DNA from: Spirosoma profusum
GTDB taxonomy: Bacteria > Bacteroidota > Bacteroidia > Cytophagales > Spirosomataceae
DNA length: 64,000 nt
Direction: 5' to 3'
Assembly (NCBI RefSeq): GCF_014699005.1
Contig: NZ_JACWZY010000007.1
Coordinates: 124,001-188,000, forward strand
Under the pieces are notes generated by a model. It did no database searches, had not been told where the DNA came from, and saw nothing but the letters and a program-made list of their open reading frames with translations. Below, piece by piece: positions 53,345 through 61,871 of the stretch. Position numbers and translations under genes: made by a program. The number at the start of each line of letters is the position of its first letter. Position 1 is the first letter of the stretch.

Positions 53345-54685
53345 CTAAATATACTGATTTAGAATCATTTCGTACAACTCCTGCTTACCGCTAAGCTGCT
53401 TGGGCTCACCGTTGCTCAGGGCATATTCGCGCAAATCTTCAAGCGTAAGTTCGCCTTTTTCGAATCGAGCGCCTTCGCCGGAATCGTAGCTGGCGTAGCG
53501 TTCCGAGCGTAGTGATTTGTATTTCGATTTTCCCAGAATGGCTTCGGCGGCAATAGCGGCACGGGCGAACGTATCCATACCACCGATGTGGGCAATGAAG
53601 ATATCTTCGAGGTCGGTAGAGTTCCGGCGGGTTTTGGCGTCGAAGTTGACACCGCCTGATTTTAGACCGCCCGCTTCCAGAATAACCAGCATCGCTTCAG
53701 TTAACTCGTAAACATCCACAGGAAACTGGTCGGTGTCCCAACCGTTCTGATAATCACCCCGGTTGGCATCGATGCTACCCAGCATGTTGTTGTCGGCGGC
53801 AACCTGTAATTCATGGGCAAACGTATGGCTGGCCAACGTAGCGTGGTTCGTCTCTACGTTCAACTCAAAATCATCCTGTAGGCCGAAACGGTTCAGAAAA
53901 CCAACCACCGTAGCCGCGTCGAAATCATATTGGTGTTTGGTTGGCTCCATCGGTTTCGGTTCAATGTAGAACGATCCCTTGAAACCTTGTTTGCGCGCAT
54001 AATCGCGGCTGATTTGCAGGAATTTACCAAGATGCTCCTGTTCGCGCTTCATGTTCGTATTCAGCAGCGACATATAGCCTTCCCGACCTCCCCAGAAGGT
54101 GTAGCCCCGCCCGCCCAATTCGATGGTAGCGTCGATGGCGTTTTTAACCTGCCAGCCGCCGTGAGCCAGTACGTGGAAGTCTGGATTGGTAGAAGCACCG
54201 TTCATGTAGCGCTCGTGCGAGAACAGATTTGCTGTTCCCCAGAGCAGCTTTACGCCACTGGCAGCCTGTTTCTGCTTGGCGTAATCGACAATTTTGCGGA
54301 AGTTGTTTTCGAAGTCGGCGTTGGAGTTGCCTTCGGGTGCTACGTCGACATCGTGGAAGCAGTAGTATTCCATGCCGATTTTGGTAATGAACTCAAAAGC
54401 AGCATCCATCTTGTCGTGGGCAGCGGCCAATGCATCTTTATTGGCATCCCACGGGAAGTGCTTTACGCCCGGCCCAAACGGGTCGGCGCCGGTGCCGCAG
54501 AAGGTGTGCCAGTAAGCCGTAGCGAACCGGAACAAATCTTTCATGGGTGTGCCCAGAATGGGACGATTCGCATCGTAGAATTTGAATGCCAGCGGGTTAT
54601 CAGATTCGCGACCTTCGTATTGAACCGGTTTATCCAGAAAAGAGAAATACGTTTTTTCGCCGAGGGTTAACGTAGTACCAGACAT
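53345..54685 (-). CDS. xylA: Xylose isomerase
   Basis: 446 residues, the class II length. Active-site His/Asp in [13 protein letters not shown] (about 107-119), metal ligands in [15 protein letters not shown] (about 240) and in [17 protein letters not shown] (about 280), and the [17 protein letters not shown] signature (about 305) are all visible. It converts D-xylose to D-xylulose. No xylulokinase or transporter is adjacent, so the gene stands alone; a full-match promoter lies upstream. Confidence 0.97.
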   Translation of the reverse strand: MSGTTLTLGEKTYFSFLDKPVQYEGRESDNPLAFKFYDANRPILGTPMKDLFRFATAYWHTFCGTGADPFGPGVKHFPWDANKDALAAAHDKMDAAFEFITKIGMEYYCFHDVDVAPEGNSNADFENNFRKIVDYAKQKQAASGVKLLWGTANLFSHERYMNGASTNPDFHVLAHGGWQVKNAIDATIELGGRGYTFWGGREGYMSLLNTNMKREQEHLGKFLQISRDYARKQGFKGSFYIEPKPMEPTKHQYDFDAATVVGFLNRFGLQDDFELNVETNHATLASHTFAHELQVAADNNMLGSIDANRGDYQNGWDTDQFPVDVYELTEAMLVILEAGGLKSGGVNFDAKTRRNSTDLEDIFIAHIGGMDTFARAAIAAEAILGKSKYKSLRSERYASYDSGEGARFEKGELTLEDLREYALSNGEPKQLSGKQELYEMILNQYI

Positions 54686-54723
54686 GTGAAAAAAAGTTGA
54701 GGTAGTAATTGCTTGAGAAAAGC

Positions 54724-54755
54724 CAAAGGTAAGTAGTCCTTACTGTCCTGGCAAA
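54724..54755 (-). promoter_or_regulatory. xylA promoter
   Basis: On the minus strand TTTG, 20 nt, TACCTTTG: an exact match to the Bacteroidota consensus, 38 nt before the xylA ATG and after the hldE stop. Confidence 0.8.
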
Positions 54756-54772
54756 GTTACGGATTTTGTGTA

Positions 54773-55252
54773 TCAGTAACTTTGTTTGATACGTTCGATA
54801 AGGCTGGAAGTAGAATATCCCGGCACCAGTGCTACTGTTTCAACACGACCTCCACGAGCCAGCACCAGATCGGAACCTACGATGGTAGCCACCGTATAAT
54901 CATTACCTTTCACCAGTACGTCGGGCTGAACAGCCTGAATGAGTTCGAGTGGAGTGTCTTCGCCAAACAACGTAACGGCATCCACAAATTCAAGCGCGGC
55001 CATGAGTCGGGCGCGGGCATATTCATTGACTACTGGACGTAGCGGCCCTTTAATGCAGCTTACCGACGTATCGGTATTAAGCCCAAGAATAAGCTTGTCG
55101 CCCAGGTTCCGGGCTTTTTCTAGATAGTCGATATGGCCGAGGTGAACGATGTCGAAACAGCCGTTAGTAAACACAATCTGCTGGCCTTCAGCCCGCCATT
55201 GGTTGGCCTGCTCAATAGCCTGTTCACGCGTAAGAATCTTGGATTCGGTCAT
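54773..55252 (-). CDS. rfaE2: D-glycero-beta-D-manno-heptose 1-phosphate adenylyltransferase
   Basis: 159 residues, a stand-alone nucleotidyltransferase domain like the C-terminal half of HldE. The HxGH motif is in NGCFDIVHLGHIDYLEKA (about 30-47), and the second motif is at GYSTSSLIERI near the end. It activates heptose 1-phosphate with ATP to ADP-heptose for lipopolysaccharide core synthesis. The kinase half is not present next to it, as is common in this phylum. Confidence 0.9.
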   Translation of the reverse strand: MTESKILTREQAIEQANQWRAEGQQIVFTNGCFDIVHLGHIDYLEKARNLGDKLILGLNTDTSVSCIKGPLRPVVNEYARARLMAALEFVDAVTLFGEDTPLELIQAVQPDVLVKGNDYTVATIVGSDLVLARGGRVETVALVPGYSTSSLIERIKQSY

Positions 55253-55261
55253 TGGAATAAA

Positions 55262-55588
55262 TCAAAACTCGATGTTGAGCCGTTCAAGAATGATAGCTGG
55301 ATCCTGTTTTTGATGAAGTACAGCGATAATTAACACAAGGGTATTGATTTCATCGACTACGTAGTAAATGGTGTACGGAAATCGGCGAAGATGCGCCCGT
55401 CGGACAAACAGCAAATGTTCCTGATATAGATAAGGGTTGCTGGTGAATAGTGATTCCGTGAATTCATAAGCGTCGAGCCACTGGAGTCCTGATTCGGGAT
55501 TACGCTTTATCAATTCATCAATGATTCTATCGCGGTCAAGGTCAGCTTGTTCTGTAAAGACAACTCTAAATTTATTTGGGCCATCCAT
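55262..55588 (-). CDS. RelE/ParE-superfamily toxin
   Basis: 108 residues. The ParE pattern is visible: FRVVFTEQADLDRDRIIDEL helix at the start, then LLFVRRAHLRRFPYTIYYVV and the final strand VLIIAVLHQKQDPAIILERL. It overlaps the antitoxin gene by 17 nt and follows it. Members either block gyrase (ParE) or cleave ribosomal mRNA (RelE); the RelE catalytic residues are not evident, so the ParE side is favoured. It is 9 nt from rfaE2 and could be co-transcribed with it. Confidence 0.8.
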   Translation of the reverse strand: MDGPNKFRVVFTEQADLDRDRIIDELIKRNPESGLQWLDAYEFTESLFTSNPYLYQEHLLFVRRAHLRRFPYTIYYVVDEINTLVLIIAVLHQKQDPAIILERLNIEF

Positions 55589-55823
55589 ACTTTAAGCGAA
55601 TACGACGCGAAGCCTCTTCTGCGGAAATTCCGGTTTCAGGATGGGCTTTATAATGTTCATAACGTTTTAGCAGAAGTTTACTCAATAATGACTGATAGTC
55701 AGGGCTATTGGAGTCTGTTTCTGATTGCTCCTGTAAAAACAGACGAACTGTTTCCAGCAATTGTTGTTGCTGGTCTTCAGTCAGTTCATCAATTGATTTA
55801 TGCAATTCTTCTGCGACGCTCAT
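55572..55823 (-). CDS. Antitoxin of a ParE-type module
   Basis: 83 residues, acidic and helical (HKSIDELTEDQQQQLLETVR, then a Tyr/Lys-rich tail LLLKRYEHYKAHPETGISAE). The gene order antitoxin-toxin and the 17-nt overlap are standard for this kind of module. The sequence resembles the addiction-module component/Bacteroidota antitoxins of the ParD type but without a clear ribbon-helix-helix. A TATATTTG -7 box lies 18 nt upstream. Confidence 0.75.
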   Translation of the reverse strand: MSVAEELHKSIDELTEDQQQQLLETVRLFLQEQSETDSNSPDYQSLLSKLLLKRYEHYKAHPETGISAEEASRRIRLKYGWPK

Positions 55824-55840
55824 AGTCGTTCATCTTTTTA

Positions 55841-55848
55841 CAAATATA
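55841..55848 (-). promoter_or_regulatory. -7 element of the toxin-antitoxin operon
   Basis: TATATTTG on the minus strand fits TAnnTTTG, 18 nt before the antitoxin ATG. The -33 region falls in the end of the flippase-like gene and is not convincing. Confidence 0.4.
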
Positions 55849-55852
55849 GCGA

Positions 55853-56920
55853 CTACTGTTCCAATTTAATGGCTTTCGGGTCGTCTAGTACGTCGGGTAA
55901 CGTAGTGGTTTTGTTACGTCGAAGGAGAACGACGAGCAGCGCCAGAATACCCAAAATGATAATCATGATGCTCGAAACGCCGTGAATGAACGTAGCCAGA
56001 ATCTGCCCATCCTGAGCGGTGAGATTATACAACAGGGCGACCTGACCTACCAGTAAGTGAAACGAACCAATACCGCCCGGTGTAGGTGCCGCCATGCCCA
56101 ACGTACCAACTACAAGGATGGTGAGGCCGGCCAGCGCACCCAGATTCTCTGTGGAGGGCAGGGCAAAGAATAGCGTATATGACATCAAGTAATACATCGT
56201 CCAGATAAGCACCGTGTGGAAAATAAACGTACCGGGGCGACGTAGTTTGCGAACACTTAGCAGCCCGTCGAGCAAACCTTTCAGAAAACCACTTACTTTC
56301 TGATAGAGTGGATGCTTGCCCAGCGCTTCACGATAACGGTTGAAAAGAAACCAAACTAATACGCCTAGTCCCAGCACCACGGCTGCACCCAGGATCAGCA
56401 AGTTTGATCCACTTGAACCCTTGGGTAGTTTGCCGCCCAGAAACTCCATGAAAAACTGGCTCAATCGGTCAAACTCCAGCACGAACGTAGCACCCAGCAG
56501 TAAAATCAGCATGAGTAAATCGAACAAGCGTTCGGCCACAACGGTACCAAAACTCACGTTAACCGGAACCGGAGCGCCGGACCGTCCCGACAAGCGATAC
56601 AACGTACCACAACGAGCCACTTCACCCGCACGGGGCAGAGCCATATTCGCTAAATAACCAGTCAGTACGCTCACCGTAGCTTCCAGCGAAGTAGGACGTT
56701 GAGGCACAACCGGTTCCAGCAGAGTACGCCAACGCTCTGCGCGGCTCCAGTGCGCTACGATGGTCAGCACAGCCGACAAGAGTACCCAGCGGTAATCGGC
56801 GGCCTGTATTTTTTGCCATAAATCTCCCGCGTCGAGATGACTTTGCTGAAACGTAAAATAAAGTAGTCCCCCGGCGATGGCCAGTGAAATGAGGTATTTT
56901 AGGATATTTTTGAGATTCAT
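55853..56920 (-). CDS. Lysylphosphatidylglycerol synthase TM-region (flippase-like) protein
   Basis: 355 residues, about eight membrane segments, of the LPG_synthase_TM/UPF0104 family. The landmarks ALPRAGEVARCGTLYRLSGR (about 92-111) and the small-residue turn GTLGMAAPTPGGIGSFHLLV (about 271-290) are conserved. The soluble synthase half of MprF is absent, so this is a stand-alone membrane unit, probably a lipid or glycolipid flippase. Transcribed alone or into the toxin-antitoxin gene pair that follows. Confidence 0.88.
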   Translation of the reverse strand: MNLKNILKYLISLAIAGGLLYFTFQQSHLDAGDLWQKIQAADYRWVLLSAVLTIVAHWSRAERWRTLLEPVVPQRPTSLEATVSVLTGYLANMALPRAGEVARCGTLYRLSGRSGAPVPVNVSFGTVVAERLFDLLMLILLLGATFVLEFDRLSQFFMEFLGGKLPKGSSGSNLLILGAAVVLGLGVLVWFLFNRYREALGKHPLYQKVSGFLKGLLDGLLSVRKLRRPGTFIFHTVLIWTMYYLMSYTLFFALPSTENLGALAGLTILVVGTLGMAAPTPGGIGSFHLLVGQVALLYNLTAQDGQILATFIHGVSSIMIIILGILALLVVLLRRNKTTTLPDVLDDPKAIKLEQ

Positions 56921-56958
56921 ACCGAACGTAACGCGGCATCAAAGCAGCGTGTATAAAA

Positions 56959-56985
56959 AAACTCCGTTGCAAAGTAACGGAGTTT
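56959..56985 (-). terminator. Terminator of the MoeB-rhodanese gene
   Basis: AAACTCCGTT (56959-56968) pairs with AACGGAGTTT (56976-56985) around a 7-nt loop. On the minus strand it is 123 nt past the stop of the 57108 gene and is followed by a T run. Confidence 0.65.
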
Positions 56986-57107
56986 CAGCCAAAAGGATGG
57001 TATTATTAACGTAAAGGCTTACCGAGCGGCTCTTAAAAAGAGCTGTAAAGTTTCTATGAATGCGTCAGCTAACCATACAACCCTATAACCCTACAATTTA
57101 CAACTTT

Positions 57108-58247
57108 CTAATAAACCGCCATTTCAGGCTCAATTTCCCGCGCCCAGGCGTGAATGCCGCCTTCTAGATTGTATAAATTGTTGAAACCATCCTGTGCGTA
57201 CAAATACTGCGCTACGTTGTCCGAGCGGATACCATGATGACAATACACCACAACAGGTCGATCTGTAGGAATACGCTTGCGATTGTTTGGAATCATGCTC
57301 ACCGGAATCAGTACAGCTCCATCTAAATGGCACATATCATATTCAGGTCGTTCGCGTACATCCAGTAAGAAAATATCTTCGTTCAGTGCCAGTCGATCGG
57401 CTAATTCTTGTACCGACATTTTTTGAGGGCCCAATTCACCCGGACTGGATTGCGAACTGGTCGAAATTAATCCTTGTCGGGCTAGTTCGACGGCATCGCT
57501 ACGTCGTTTGGTTTTGATTTTCTGTTGATTCATCGTCAGCAAATCAATCATGAACAGGTGTTCGCTCAGGGTTTGGCCAATACCAGTAATAAGTTTGATG
57601 GCTTCGCTGGCCTGATACGTACCAATCACGCCCGGTAAAACACCCAATACGCCTGTAACGCTGCAATTCGGGATTTCAATCTCGTTAGGATATTCCGGAA
57701 ACAGGCACCGATACGTTGGCCCCAGGCGTCCGTCGCCCAGGTCGGCGTTCAGGACGGCAACCTGACCTTCGAAGCGATGAATGGCCCCATACACAAACGG
57801 TTTCCCGAACGTAACGCAGACGTCATTGACCAGGTAACGTACCTTGAAATTATCGGTGCAGTCGATCACTACGTCGTACCCTTCGATGATAGCGCGGGCG
57901 TTGCTGATGTCGAGTACCATGGTATACGTATCGAAGTGAAGCGTAGGATTCAGCCGCTTTAAATGGCTCACGGCCACTTTGGCTTTGGGTTTACCGACTT
58001 CATCGGTTGTGTACAGCACTTGCCGCTGTAAATTGCTCAGGTCTACTACATCGGGGTCGATAACTCCGATGGTTCCTACGCCAGCCGCCGTCAGATACAG
58101 CAACACTGGGCACCCCAGACCTCCCGCTCCAACCACCAGCACACGAGCATTTTTGAGCTTCAATTGACCAGCAGGACCGATTTCGGGTAGATTGAGGTGT
58201 TTCTGATAGCGTTGCTTTTCAGCGGGTACTAACGACGTCGCTTCCAT
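57108..58247 (-). CDS. MoeB/ThiF-type adenylyltransferase fused to a rhodanese domain
   Basis: 379 residues from ATG 58247; the reading frame extends upstream to 58340, but this start fits the family. The E1-like part has the nucleotide loop VLVVGAGGLGCPVLLYL (about 36-52), the NLQRQVLY strand (about 78) and the adenylation Cys region IPNCSVTGVLG (about 185). The C-terminal rhodanese has its active-site Cys in VVYCHHGIRS (about 340). It adenylates the C-terminus of a ubiquitin-like sulfur carrier (MoaD/ThiS) and can hand it sulfur from the rhodanese Cys. The zinc-binding CxxC pairs of E. coli MoeB are not seen. No cofactor synthesis genes are adjacent. Confidence 0.9.
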   Translation of the reverse strand: MEATSLVPAEKQRYQKHLNLPEIGPAGQLKLKNARVLVVGAGGLGCPVLLYLTAAGVGTIGVIDPDVVDLSNLQRQVLYTTDEVGKPKAKVAVSHLKRLNPTLHFDTYTMVLDISNARAIIEGYDVVIDCTDNFKVRYLVNDVCVTFGKPFVYGAIHRFEGQVAVLNADLGDGRLGPTYRCLFPEYPNEIEIPNCSVTGVLGVLPGVIGTYQASEAIKLITGIGQTLSEHLFMIDLLTMNQQKIKTKRRSDAVELARQGLISTSSQSSPGELGPQKMSVQELADRLALNEDIFLLDVRERPEYDMCHLDGAVLIPVSMIPNNRKRIPTDRPVVVYCHHGIRSDNVAQYLYAQDGFNNLYNLEGGIHAWAREIEPEMAVY

Positions 58248-58496
58248 GGGAGTAGAAAATAGAGTCAATGCACGGAAAAGGTGCATAAAACAAACAGTTT
58301 TAAGGGAGCAAAAATTGCATACGGAAAGGCGTAAACGCAAATAATTGTAGGTCGACGATAATCAGATTTTAGTATGCGGTCGTATTCACTTTTCCGTAAA
58401 ATACTACAATAAAGTCTATTCCTTAACGGAACGTAGTATTGATGTGTTCTATTTTTTAGTACTATTGCCCCGACAAAATCCAAACGATTCTTAACT

Positions 58497-59228
58497 ATGA
58501 ACCATGTGCGTTTTTCGGCAGCAGGTAGTATCGGATCTGCCCTGCTGGCCCTTACGTTAACACTCAACGCGAATCCCACTCCTCAGCCGCAAAAAGCAGT
58601 AAAAGATGGCCCCTGGGAGAACATTTTCGACGGAAAAACCCTGAAAGGATGGCATAACTACCTGAAACCCGGAGAGCCGATATCCGACAAATGGACGGTT
58701 GACAATGGAGCCATTCACCTGACTGCCGGTAGAGCTGGTGACCTGGTTTCTGACAAGGAATACGGTGATTTTGAGTTGGAACTGGAGTGGAAAATTGCTG
58801 AAGCTGGCAACAGTGGAATCATCTACCACGTTCATGAAGACCCTAAATTCAAAGCTACGTATCAGACCGGCCCCGAAATGCAGGTGCTTGATAACGAAAA
58901 GCATCCAGACGCTAAACAAGGTCGCGATGGTAACCGTACGGCCGGTGCACTGTATGACATGCAGAAACCTATTACGCCTAATGCCGCTAAGCCAGTTGGC
59001 GAATGGAACAAGGCTCGGTTGGTTGTTAAAAAAGGCCATGCTGAGCAATACCTGAACGGCAAAAAAACGGCCGACTATCCAACCAGCGGTCCTGAGTGGG
59101 ATAAAATGGTAGAGGAGAGTAAATTCAAAGGTTGGGAAGGCTTTGGGAAGTATTCATCCGGTCATATTGCGCTTCAGGATCACGGTAACAAAGTCTGGTT
59201 CCGCAACATCCGGGTTCGTGAATTGTAA
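58497..59228 (+). CDS. DUF1080 (3-keto-disaccharide hydrolase) family secreted protein
   Basis: 243 residues with a signal peptide (FSAAGSIGSALLALTLTLNA). Concanavalin-like DUF1080 landmarks: FDGKTLKGWHNYLKPGEP (about 44-61), SDKEYGDFELELEWKIAEAG (about 83-102), NSGIIYHVHED and the end GHIALQDHGNKVWFRNIRVR. The family hydrolyses 3-keto-glycosides and is often next to sugar isomerases and oxidoreductases; here a secreted isomerase-like gene follows, fitting that role in periplasmic glycoside breakdown. Confidence 0.92.
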   Translation: MNHVRFSAAGSIGSALLALTLTLNANPTPQPQKAVKDGPWENIFDGKTLKGWHNYLKPGEPISDKWTVDNGAIHLTAGRAGDLVSDKEYGDFELELEWKIAEAGNSGIIYHVHEDPKFKATYQTGPEMQVLDNEKHPDAKQGRDGNRTAGALYDMQKPITPNAAKPVGEWNKARLVVKKGHAEQYLNGKKTADYPTSGPEWDKMVEESKFKGWEGFGKYSSGHIALQDHGNKVWFRNIRVREL

Positions 59229-59233
59229 CAACG

Positions 59234-59327
59234 GTAGAGACAAGGCATGCCTTGTCTCCTGACCGGATGGTTTTTGCTGACGCACAGGAGACAGGGCATA
59301 CCCCCGCAACGGCGGACCGGTCTCTAC
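59234..59327. repeat. Palindromic repeat with outer GTAGAGAC arms
   Basis: GAGACAAGGCATGCCTTGTC (59237-59256) is part of a 22-bp perfect palindrome. An outer pair, GGTAGAGAC at 59233 and its complement ending 59327, encloses a second partial copy (GGAGACAGGGCAT). It lies between the DUF1080 gene and the isomerase gene and is probably a REP-like dispersed element. Confidence 0.6.
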
Positions 59328-59341
59328 AAAACACAAACATT

Positions 59342-60214
59342 ATGCAACGCCGAACGGCCCTCAAAACCCTAACTGGTACGGCGCTTACCTTGCCCGCCCT
59401 GACCAATTCGTTTGCAAGCTCCATGACCTCATCTGAATCAACTGCCCCGCTGCTGAAAGGACGTATCAACCACGCGGTTTGCCGCTGGTGTTACAGCAAA
59501 ATTCCGCTCGATGATCTTTGCAAAGCTGCGAAGGATATGGGCATTGTCGGTATCGATCTAACCGGTCCCAAAGAATGGCCTACACTGAAAAAATACGGCC
59601 TGACCTGCTCCATGCCGCAGGGCGCTGGAAAGGGTATTTTAGAAGGATTTAATGACCTGAAACTACATGACGAACTGGTAGCCAGCTACGAAGCAATTTT
59701 TCCGCAACTGAAAGAGGCTGGTTTGAAATCGGTAATCTGCTTTTCGGGCAACCGCCGGGGTATGAGCGATGAGCAGGGCATGGAAAACTGCGCTGTTGGC
59801 CTGAAACGTCTGATGTCCAGCGCTGAAAAGCATGGTGTTACGATGATTATGGAATTGCTCAACAGCAAAGTTGACCATAAAGATTACATGTGTGATCACA
59901 GTGCCTGGGGCGTTGAACTTTGTAAGAAAGTTGGTTCGGAGAATTTCAAACTGCTGTACGATATCTACCACATGCAGATCATGGAAGGCGATATCATACG
60001 TACCATTCGAAATAATTACCAGTATTTCGGGCACTACCATACCGGTGGCAATCCCGGACGTAACGAAATCGATGAGACGCAGGAATTGTACTATCCAGCG
60101 ATCATGAAAGCCATTGTCGATACGGGCTACAAAGGCTTCGTGGCGCAGGAGTTCATCCCCAAACGCGACCCACTCACCAGCCTGAAAGAATCAATTGCGA
60201 TTTGTGATGTGTAG
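59342..60214 (+). CDS. Secreted sugar phosphate isomerase/epimerase (hydroxypyruvate isomerase-like)
   Basis: 290 residues from ATG 59342, chosen for the Tat-like N-terminus (MQRRTALKTLTGTALTLPAL). A xylose isomerase-like TIM barrel follows: GIDLTGPKEWPTLKKYGLTC (about 75-94), ENCAVGLKRLMSSAEKHGVT, the metal-binding strand MELLNSKVDHKDYMCDHSAW, LLYDIYHMQIMEGD (about 205) and HYHTGGNPGRNEIDETQEL (about 228). It probably isomerises a sugar released by the neighbouring DUF1080 enzyme. The pair is separated by 113 nt including a palindromic repeat. Confidence 0.9.
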   Translation: MQRRTALKTLTGTALTLPALTNSFASSMTSSESTAPLLKGRINHAVCRWCYSKIPLDDLCKAAKDMGIVGIDLTGPKEWPTLKKYGLTCSMPQGAGKGILEGFNDLKLHDELVASYEAIFPQLKEAGLKSVICFSGNRRGMSDEQGMENCAVGLKRLMSSAEKHGVTMIMELLNSKVDHKDYMCDHSAWGVELCKKVGSENFKLLYDIYHMQIMEGDIIRTIRNNYQYFGHYHTGGNPGRNEIDETQELYYPAIMKAIVDTGYKGFVAQEFIPKRDPLTSLKESIAICDV

Positions 60215-60223
60215 CATAGTGTA

Positions 60224-60282
60224 TGGAGTGGAGGGCATAGGGTAAAATCAATTCTTCACCTTTACCCTCTGCCCTATGCCAT
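60224..60282. repeat. Imperfect inverted repeat, GGCATAGGG family
   Basis: GAGGGCATAGGGTAAA (60231-60246) faces TTTACCCTCTGCCCTATGCC (60261-60280). It shares its words with the 21.8-kb and 49.5-kb elements. It lies between the convergent isomerase and glycosyltransferase genes and may act as a bidirectional terminator. Confidence 0.6.
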
Positions 60283-61152
60283 TTTATAATTCTTGTATTC
60301 TCCTATTCGCCAGCCGGTTAGTTTCTCGATGAAAGTCAGGAAACGGACGCGGGGCGAATATTTTTTTTGGCGGGTGTCGAATGAAAACTGCCAGTTCTGA
60401 CGGTCGACGCGGGGCTGCATTACCGCGGGGTGCTTGCCTGTAAACGGAGCCAGTGAGTCGATGCCGCTATAATCGAACGTTTCAAGTGATTGGTGAGCCT
60501 GCTCGATGGTGTCGGCCCGGTGCCAGAATCGGTTAGCGTACCGAAGTCGTTTTTTCTGCGTTTCAGGCGGTTTGACCCAACCGTAGTGATAAATGTAGGC
60601 GTCGATTAGTTTGATCTTTAGCTTCTGATTATCGCGGGTGCGGAAACCCTGCGCGTCTTTATACGACGCTACGTTGCCCGTGTTCCGAATCACCCGAATT
60701 TCGCGCCGATACCACCGCCGGGAATCACCAACGTAGCTGTACGAGCCATAAAAATGAACGTAGTTAAACAGCAATCCTTCTACGTTTTTGTCATTCTGAT
60801 ACGTTTGCATCGCTTCCCGAACAACAGGTATTGAATCTTCATGCAGTACTTCGTCGCCCTGAATATAAAAGGCCCAATCGGCGTCGGCCGAAACGGCTGC
60901 GAGGGCTTTGTCGGTTTCCTGCGCCAGTACGCGTCCGCCCGCGTGTGACTGAGCACTTTGATCCCAGACGGTGTGAATGATACGTATCTTGTCGGACGGG
61001 ATGGATTGAATCAGTTGCAACGTATCATCGTCGGATTCGCCAACGGCAACAACAAATTCGTCGCAAAGGGGCAGAACCGACGTAATGGCTTCTACAATCG
61101 GGTAATCAAATAAAACGGCATTACGGATAAAACTGAATCCGGCTACTTTCAT
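60274..61152 (-). CDS. Glycosyltransferase family 2-like protein
   Basis: 292 residues, no membrane segment. GT-A landmarks: the N-terminal strand KVAGFSFIRNAVLFDYPIVE, CDEFVVAVGESDDDTLQLIQ (about 30-49), and the acidic metal region WAFYIQGDEVLHED (about 93-106). The C-terminal 100 residues are rich in Tyr, Trp and Arg. It probably transfers a sugar to a surface polysaccharide or glycan, but the donor and acceptor cannot be read. The stop lies within the inverted repeat at 60274. Confidence 0.85.
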   Translation of the reverse strand: MKVAGFSFIRNAVLFDYPIVEAITSVLPLCDEFVVAVGESDDDTLQLIQSIPSDKIRIIHTVWDQSAQSHAGGRVLAQETDKALAAVSADADWAFYIQGDEVLHEDSIPVVREAMQTYQNDKNVEGLLFNYVHFYGSYSYVGDSRRWYRREIRVIRNTGNVASYKDAQGFRTRDNQKLKIKLIDAYIYHYGWVKPPETQKKRLRYANRFWHRADTIEQAHQSLETFDYSGIDSLAPFTGKHPAVMQPRVDRQNWQFSFDTRQKKYSPRVRFLTFIEKLTGWRIGEYKNYKMA

Positions 61153-61346
61153 ACAAACGAGCGGGTTGACTTCGACCCGGTAAAGATACGTTCGTTTTCT
61201 GTTGCCGTGGACCAGATTGATGAGCGATCTTCCATAGGAGGGAAGCGGGTTCCGGTTATAGAATCAAGTTGTGGCGAATAATCTAGAATTACCCTATTTT
61301 TTGGGGTTCTGTAAGTTTTCACTTCATGACGAGTACTAATGGGTAA

Positions 61347-61871
61347 ATGTCTGGTAGCATGAGTGAGCTGGAACAGAACCTTATATTTAACAAGTGGCTT
61401 GCCCAGCATAAGGCACTACTCTTTAAAGTAGTACGGTCTTACGCTCGAACGTCCATGGATCAGGATGACCTTTTCCAGGAGATCATCATTCAGGTCTGGC
61501 ATTCTATTCCAAGCTTCAGGCAAGAGTCTTCCAATACCACCTGGATTTATCGTATTGCCCTGAATACGGCTATTAAATGGGTCAATAAAGAGCGTAAACA
61601 TACCCATACCAATCAACCGCTTGAGCACCTACAGCCTATCTTATTTGAGTCAGTCAGCCAGATTGATGAACGACTCACCTGGCTCTATGAGGAAATCTAT
61701 AAACTCGACGAAATTGATAAATCCCTTTCCTTACTGTTACTGGATGGGTTTAGCTATAAAGAAATGGCCACTATTCTTGGTATTTCGGAATCAAATGTTG
61801 GGGTAAAAATCAATCGAATCAAGAAACAGCTAATCACTAAGTCTAAACAGCAGGATTATCATGGAATTTGA
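61347..61871 (+). CDS. ECF-type RNA polymerase sigma factor
   Basis: 174 residues from ATG 61347 (a second ATG is at 61359). Region 2 (RSYARTSMDQDDLFQEIIIQVWHSI, about 28-52 in pieces: SMDQDDLFQEII then VWHSIPSF) and region 4 (LLLDGFSYKEMATILGISES, about 130-149) are clear, with the usual short spacer. It directs polymerase to stress or surface-response promoters. The next gene overlaps its end by 11 nt and is probably its anti-sigma partner. The 194-nt space upstream holds no feature I recognise, apart from an AT-rich patch. Confidence 0.9.
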   Translation: MSGSMSELEQNLIFNKWLAQHKALLFKVVRSYARTSMDQDDLFQEIIIQVWHSIPSFRQESSNTTWIYRIALNTAIKWVNKERKHTHTNQPLEHLQPILFESVSQIDERLTWLYEEIYKLDEIDKSLSLLLLDGFSYKEMATILGISESNVGVKINRIKKQLITKSKQQDYHGI

